Assembly: GCF_025384765.1 (NCBI RefSeq)
Contig: NZ_VHLL01000003.1
Span: forward strand, 1 to 64,000
Source: Methanoculleus formosensis
GTDB taxonomy: Archaea > Halobacteriota > Methanomicrobia > Methanomicrobiales > Methanoculleaceae
Length of the DNA stretch: 64,000 bases
Reading direction: 5' to 3'
Part shown: one piece after another, positions 60,265 to 64,000 of the stretch
Numbering within the stretch: the first letter of the stretch is position 1
Layout: each line of letters starts with the position of its first letter
Notes under the pieces: model-generated
The model's database searches: none
Told to the model about the DNA's origin: nothing
The model's input: the letters and a program-made list of their open reading frames with translations, nothing else
Made by a program: the position numbers and the translations under genes

Positions 60265-61006
60265 GGAGCGCCTCTCTTCCGGCGTTCCGGACGACCTGTT
60301 CGACCTCTCCGGGGGAGCACTCCCGGTTGACAACGATCGTCCCCTCCTGCATCACCACGACCCGCACCGCCCTCTCGGGCAGGTCGTCGAAGGCGTGGGA
60401 GACGATCAGCACCGTCACCCCATCCCCGACCAGACCGGCGAGGAGGCGATTGATCTCCTCGCGGGCAAACATGTCCAGGTTGGAGAAGGGTTCGTCCAGG
60501 AGGAGGACCTCGGGGTTGCGGGCCAGGTTCTGGGCCATGAGCACCTTCTGCTGCTGCCCGCCGGAGAGCTTCCCGATGGGGCGGGCGGCGAGGTCCTCGA
60601 TACCGAGCAGGGAGAGGGCACCCTGCACCGCTTCGTAGTCCTCCTTTTTGGGTTTCCGGAAGAGCCCGATCGTCCCGAAGCGCCCCATCAGGACAACCTC
60701 TTCGACCGTGAACGGGGTGAGCGGATCGAAGGCGAAGCTCTGGAGGAGGTAGCCGACCCGGCACCGGACCTGCACCCCGTTCTTCCGCACGTCCTGCCCG
60801 CATACGGTAGCCATCCCGTGGGTGATGGGGAGCATCCCGTTGATCGTCTCAAGCAGCGTGGTCTTTCCGGCGCCGTTCGGCCCGCCGATCACCACGAACT
60901 CGCCCTTCTCTATCGCGAGAGAGACGTCCGTCAGGGTAGGGCGGTCCGCCCCTTCGTAGGCGGTGTACACGCTTTCAAGCCGGATGATGGGGTCGGGCGG
61001 GGTCAT
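60257..61006 (-). CDS. metal ABC transporter ATP-binding protein (ZnuC type)
   Basis: An ABC ATPase of 249 residues: Walker A GGPNGAGKTTLLE, Q-loop LLQSFAFDPLTPFTVEEV, signature LSGGQQQKVLMAQ, Walker B VLLLDEPFSNLD and the H-loop VSHAFDDL. A complete and normal ATPase of the metal-uptake group. The ATG lies 6 bases after the FmdE-family gene stop, indicating one transcript. Confidence 0.9.
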   Translation of the reverse strand: MTPPDPIIRLESVYTAYEGADRPTLTDVSLAIEKGEFVVIGGPNGAGKTTLLETINGMLPITHGMATVCGQDVRKNGVQVRCRVGYLLQSFAFDPLTPFTVEEVVLMGRFGTIGLFRKPKKEDYEAVQGALSLLGIEDLAARPIGKLSGGQQQKVLMAQNLARNPEVLLLDEPFSNLDMFAREEINRLLAGLVGDGVTVLIVSHAFDDLPERAVRVVVMQEGTIVVNRECSPGEVEQVVRNAGREALHA

Positions 61007-61012
61007 GGCTCT

Positions 61013-61450
61013 TCAGGAGAGGTCGAAGAGTTCGTCGTCGCGCCGGTAGTACATCTCCTCGGCCACAGCCTCTATTGCGGCCTCGTAGTCCATATCCTTC
61101 CTCGGAAGGGGGAACGGGCGCGGCGTTATGGCGATCGTTCTCCCGTCCGCCTTAAAGACGCAACTGACGGTCTCCGAGGGGATGATCTCGATGTTCCGCT
61201 TCCCCAGCGTGCACCCGCTCCCGAGCTGGACCCCGTCTGCCAGGCAGGACTGGGGTGGGACCCCGGCGCAACGGACCTCGGCCTTCATCCGGAACGGGTC
61301 GTCGCAGAAGTTGCTCCGCACGTACTTCCCGATCCTGTACCCGAGGACGATGTAAGGACCCAGATGGCCGTGGAAGGCGGCAAGATCGGCGATGGAGAAG
61401 TCGTTTTCGATATTATAGTATTTGCAGTGGGAATGGGTCTCTGCATCCAT
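61013..61450 (-). CDS. FmdE family protein encoded with a metal ABC transporter
   Basis: The product has 145 residues and the FmdE core: ADLAAFHGHLGPYIVLGYRIG (the HGHxGP metal motif) and CLADGVQLGSGCTLGKRNI with two conserved cysteines. Names in this family come from formylmethanofuran dehydrogenase, but stand-alone FmdE proteins are not the catalytic enzyme and bind metal such as Zn. First gene of the FmdE-ZnuC-ZnuB-ZnuA-TrmO run, so it may sense, store or receive the transported metal. The upstream region (61450-61560) is AT-rich. Confidence 0.8.
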   Translation of the reverse strand: MDAETHSHCKYYNIENDFSIADLAAFHGHLGPYIVLGYRIGKYVRSNFCDDPFRMKAEVRCAGVPPQSCLADGVQLGSGCTLGKRNIEIIPSETVSCVFKADGRTIAITPRPFPLPRKDMDYEAAIEAVAEEMYYRRDDELFDLS

Positions 61451-61581
61451 GGAGTATCGTCTGTAGAGATAATATTTAATAATTGTTTATTCAGATTACG
61501 TATGAAATAATACCATTATTTGCCATTTATTGAGGAGTTTTTCAATGGAACATCAGAATAGATCATATTGGAGGGCCAAGG

Positions 61582-62319
61582 ATGACCGAACCAGACCCTG
61601 ATCACGGAGTCATGGAGGCGGAGGAGTACGACCGTCTCATCAGGGCCATCGTCCCGAGCCAACCCCTCCTCCTTGCCACCATCATCGATTACATGCCTTC
61701 CCATCCGCGGCGGATTCTCGAACTGGGCTGCGGGACGGGGATCCTCACCACGATGGTCCGGGAGGAGTGTCCCGATGCGGAGGTGATCGGGATAGACCTC
61801 TCCCCGGAGATGCTGAGGATGGCGGCGGCAAAGCCGGGACTCGGAGGGGTCCGGTTTCTTGCGCAGGACCTGCGGGATGCATGGCCGGAAGGTCGCTACG
61901 ATGCGATCGTCACCTCGCTCTGTCTCCACCACGTCTCAAGAGAGGATCGGGCTCAGGTCGTCCGCCGGGCGTTACGAGCGCTTTCTCCGGGAGGCCGGTT
62001 CATCTGCGGGGACATCTACCGCGCCGGGGACGACTGGGAGGAGGAACTACAGAGAGAGATCTGGTGCCGGGGCATGAAGCGGAGAGGAGCTTCCGACGAC
62101 GTCGTCCGGGGAATGGTCGCGCAACGCGAGGCGAATATGCCCGCATTCACCACCGTTTCAGAGTTCCGCGATATGCTGGTGGAGTCGGGGTTCGACCGTG
62201 CGGTTGCACCGTTCACCTCGGGCTCCGTGGGTCTGGTGGTGGGGTTTGCGGGAGAATGTCTCGAAGAGTTGATGAGAAAGAATACCGGTTCTCTCGAAGG
62301 AAATGTCTGCCGTCCATAA
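61582..62319 (+). CDS. class I SAM-dependent methyltransferase
   Basis: The product has 245 residues. The SAM loop ILELGCGTGILTTMV (about 37-51) is followed by IGIDLSPEMLRMA and YDAIVTSLCLHHV. A C-terminal part includes FICGDIYRAGDDW and ends in a short tail. Substrate unknown. GGAGGGCCAAGG precedes the ATG. It is divergent from the FmdE operon with 131 AT-rich bases between, which could contain a shared control region. Confidence 0.85.
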   Translation: MTEPDPDHGVMEAEEYDRLIRAIVPSQPLLLATIIDYMPSHPRRILELGCGTGILTTMVREECPDAEVIGIDLSPEMLRMAAAKPGLGGVRFLAQDLRDAWPEGRYDAIVTSLCLHHVSREDRAQVVRRALRALSPGGRFICGDIYRAGDDWEEELQREIWCRGMKRRGASDDVVRGMVAQREANMPAFTTVSEFRDMLVESGFDRAVAPFTSGSVGLVVGFAGECLEELMRKNTGSLEGNVCRP

Positions 62320-62979
62320 TGGAATAGGTATCGCATCTCAGCCATCCATACGTACCCATGGGAGGGCAACGATACCGCCTTGAAGCTCACCCCCCGAACA
62401 CCGTGATTATCACCTATTCCACCTGGATCATCGGCTTGGACGGGTAGCCCCGCGTATCATAGGTGGAGACCCCTGTACGTTAATCGGCACTGGTCCGGGG
62501 GTGCGGTTCTTGTCTTCACTACCGATAGTATACCGTCCAATGGTGCCATAGAAGGGAGAAAAAAGAAGGTTATTGAAAGGAAGAACGTGCAGTGGAACAC
62601 CAGTAGCTGGACATGGAATGAGGCGATACGATTTCCATTATCCGGAATACATCTTGAGGGGTGATACCCTCGCACACATGTATTACGTAATTTAATAAAA
62701 ATGTTACTAAGTACACTTTATTTTTAGATTTTTAATAAATGCGCAGAGGATGACCGCGCTTATCCTGACTATGCTCAGAGCGTTGGTCTTCATCGGGCTC
62801 TCTGCGTATCTGCTCTCTGTTTGCCAGTCCCTTCAGCCTCGAGGAAGCGGAGAAATGGTGGGATCGTCACGGGACATATCAGGAGAGCGTGGCTGTGATA
62901 CACCCGGCCGGACAAATCAGCGCACATATCTGCACCCGCCAGAGGATAGTATTCAGTCCTTGCACAACATAGATCTCTC
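62320..62979. other. intergenic region, no supported gene
   Basis: 660 bases. The middle part carries short broken frames (for example VIITYSTWIIGLDG, 62401-62445) and no motif. An AT-rich promoter-like block (62690-62740) precedes a 77-codon frame starting at 62750 that overlaps the HD-domain gene start; I do not consider it a gene. The HD gene start at 62980 lacks a clear Shine-Dalgarno. Confidence 0.4.
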
Positions 62980-63576
62980 ATGAACGAAGAGATCGCCGCA
63001 ATGCTCGACCACGTCCGGGCAGCACTCCCGGCATCAGGGGCGCATGGATTCGACCACACCCTCCGGGTCGTCCGCCTCTGTGAGAGACTCGGCGCCCGCG
63101 AAGGCGCGGATATGGCGGTCCTCATCCCGGCAGCCACCTTCCACGACATCACCCGGCCGCTTGAGGAGGAGACGGGCATCCCCCACGAAGAAGAGGGGGC
63201 ACGGATGGCAGCGGCGTATCTTGAGTCCATCCGCTATCCGGCAGACCTTGTCCCGGGCATCGTCCACGCCATCCGTGCGCACCGCTACTCCTCAGGCATC
63301 GCTCCCGAGACCCTTGAAGCCCGGGTGCTCTCCGACGCGGACAACCTGGACGCGATGGGTGCGGTCGGGATCGTGAGGACATTCATGCAGGCCGGGGAGC
63401 AAGGGCACGGCATCGAGGATGCAACCCGCCACTTCTATGACAAACTGCTCAACCTCAAAGACCGTATGTACACGGAGAGCGCCCGGGAGAGCGCCCGGGA
63501 GAGGCATGCGTTCCTCGTCGCGTTTCTCGATGCACTGGACGGCGAGACAGGCGCCAGAATCCCCCCGGATGCGTGA
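62980..63576 (+). CDS. HD-domain phosphohydrolase
   Basis: The product has 198 residues. The HD metal residues are in HGFDHTLRVV (first His), TFHDITRP (His-Asp) and SDADNLDAMGAVG (final Asp). HEEEGARMAAAYL lies between. Such small HD proteins hydrolyse nucleotides or phosphoesters. The substrate is not predictable. A short direct repeat coding ESARESARER near the C-terminus is visible in the DNA (GAGAGCGCCCGG twice, 63476-63500). Confidence 0.85.
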   Translation: MNEEIAAMLDHVRAALPASGAHGFDHTLRVVRLCERLGAREGADMAVLIPAATFHDITRPLEEETGIPHEEEGARMAAAYLESIRYPADLVPGIVHAIRAHRYSSGIAPETLEARVLSDADNLDAMGAVGIVRTFMQAGEQGHGIEDATRHFYDKLLNLKDRMYTESARESARERHAFLVAFLDALDGETGARIPPDA

Positions 63577-63611
63577 TCGAAGAGGATATCCCGGCGCGCG
63601 GGCCATGCCTC

Positions 63612-63941
63612 TCACGCATCCGAACAGACCTTCAGCCCGATGATCCCCGCTACGATCAGGAAGATGCAGAGGAGGCGGAGAATGCTCCTTGACTCACCGA
63701 AGAAGACGATCCCGGCGATGACCGTCCCGACCGCCCCGATGCCCGTCCAGACAGCATACGCCGTCCCAATCGGGAGGGTGGTGAGCGACCGCGAGAGGAG
63801 GTAAAAACTCCCGGCCATCAGGATGATGGTCGCCACCGACGGCCCAACCTTCGTGAACCCTTCGGTATACTTGAGGCCGATCGCCCAGCCGGTCTCCAGG
63901 AGCCCGGCAAAGAACAGAGTAATCCAGGCCGTATTCTGCAT
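63612..63941 (-). CDS. small multidrug resistance family exporter (SugE/Gdx type)
   Basis: A four-helix membrane protein of 109 residues. The conserved membrane Glu is in [18 protein letters not shown], followed by [17 protein letters not shown], typical of SugE/Gdx proteins that export guanidinium, rather than of EmrE-type multidrug pumps, but the distinction is not certain from this alone. A TATA-like AGTATATCG lies about 30 bases upstream near 63970 and GAGAGGAATC precedes the ATG. No riboswitch-like structure is evident upstream. Confidence 0.9.
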   Translation of the reverse strand: MQNTAWITLFFAGLLETGWAIGLKYTEGFTKVGPSVATIILMAGSFYLLSRSLTTLPIGTAYAVWTGIGAVGTVIAGIVFFGESRSILRLLCIFLIVAGIIGLKVCSDA

Positions 63942-64000
63942 GATTCCTCTCTAATTTGGCCAGGAGAACGATATACTTTCTCCACCCCGAAATCATACGG

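Noticed and set aside
60134-61510. 458-codon plus-strand frame over the ABC operon
   Set aside because: Antisense shadow of the ATPase and FmdE-family genes.
62750-62983. 77-codon frame with an N-terminal hydrophobic stretch before the HD-domain gene
   Set aside because: Only the first 25 residues look like a membrane helix; the rest is random-looking and overlaps the HD start.
63476-63500. Short direct repeat GAGAGCGCCCGG considered as a mobile or CRISPR-like repeat
   Set aside because: It is only a two-unit tandem repeat coding ESARESARER inside the HD-domain gene.
1-64000. CRISPR array, integrase, complete insertion sequence or rRNA genes
   Set aside because: No regularly spaced repeats, transposase or integrase motifs, or rRNA sequence seen on either strand; the GC-rich elements are too few and irregularly placed to be CRISPR.

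Overview
The window looks like the chromosome of a hydrogenotrophic methanogen of the order Methanomicrobiales, most likely Methanoculleus or a close relative. The evidence is archaeal information-processing genes (PCNA, large primase subunit PriL, Alba, ribosomal protein S17e, archaeal FtsZ with a CdrS-like partner), archaeal cofactor and tRNA genes (CobY, RaSEA for archaeosine), an FmdE-family protein, DUF3821-type surface proteins, GC-rich coding DNA, and AT-rich TATA boxes upstream of many genes. This assignment rests on recognised families, not on a database search.

Layout. 1-8 kb: a GC-rich repeat copy, a rhodanese sulfurtransferase, a DUF389 membrane protein, an AbrB/PhoU regulator, an ArsB/NhaD-type transporter, a Clp1-type polynucleotide kinase and an FMN-binding protein. 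8-20 kb: a secreted protein, a YfcE-type phosphodiesterase, a small acidic protein, a UspA-UspA-GNAT fusion, a histidine-kinase-like protein lacking its histidine, a NAD synthase lacking its glutaminase cysteine, a MagIII-like glycosylase, RecQ and an EEP-family hydrolase. 20-24 kb: a cysteine-containing winged-helix regulator divergent from an FMN protein, an iron-sulfur flavoprotein bracketed by two repeat copies, tRNA-Ser and a surface protein. 24-31 kb: archaeosine and cobalamin genes, ornithine cyclodeaminase family, cdrS-ftsZ, a coiled-coil protein and DUF373. 32-39 kb: a long leftward run thiN-rps17e-dapA-dapB-ferredoxin-asd-albA, then priL and pcn. 39-46 kb: rlmE-moaA, an M20 peptidase, two glycosyltransferases for surface glycans and a lipoprotein. 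46-56 kb: tRNA-Arg, a DUF1348 protein, a QueG-like ferredoxin protein, a peroxiredoxin, an AddB-like nuclease, a Gate-domain transporter, and a CooC/flavin reductase/methyltransferase cluster. 56-64 kb: a metal P-type ATPase, a five-gene FmdE/metal-ABC/TrmO operon, a methyltransferase, an HD hydrolase and an SMR exporter.

The strongest candidate for something undescribed is a family of four directly oriented, strongly palindromic intergenic elements at about 41-290, 16072-16216, 21022-21168 and 22240-22381. Each is bounded by a short inverted repeat (TATCGCCA / TGGCGATA type) and contains two perfect G+C hairpins whose loops differ between copies while the stems are kept. Two copies sit in larger modular units of 324 and 424 bp. 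No coding capacity is visible, so they may be non-autonomous mobile elements or structured RNAs.

Other points: several enzymes keep their fold but have lost a catalytic residue (NadE glutaminase Cys to Gly, kinase His to Asn, AddB-like nuclease Asp to Val). Candidate operators lie upstream of cdrS-ftsZ and cooC, and an FmdE protein is encoded with a zinc/manganese-type ABC transporter. Start codons were chosen from Shine-Dalgarno-like sequences, TATA spacing and alignment to remembered family starts; uncertain ones are flagged. No CRISPR array, integrase or complete insertion sequence was seen.
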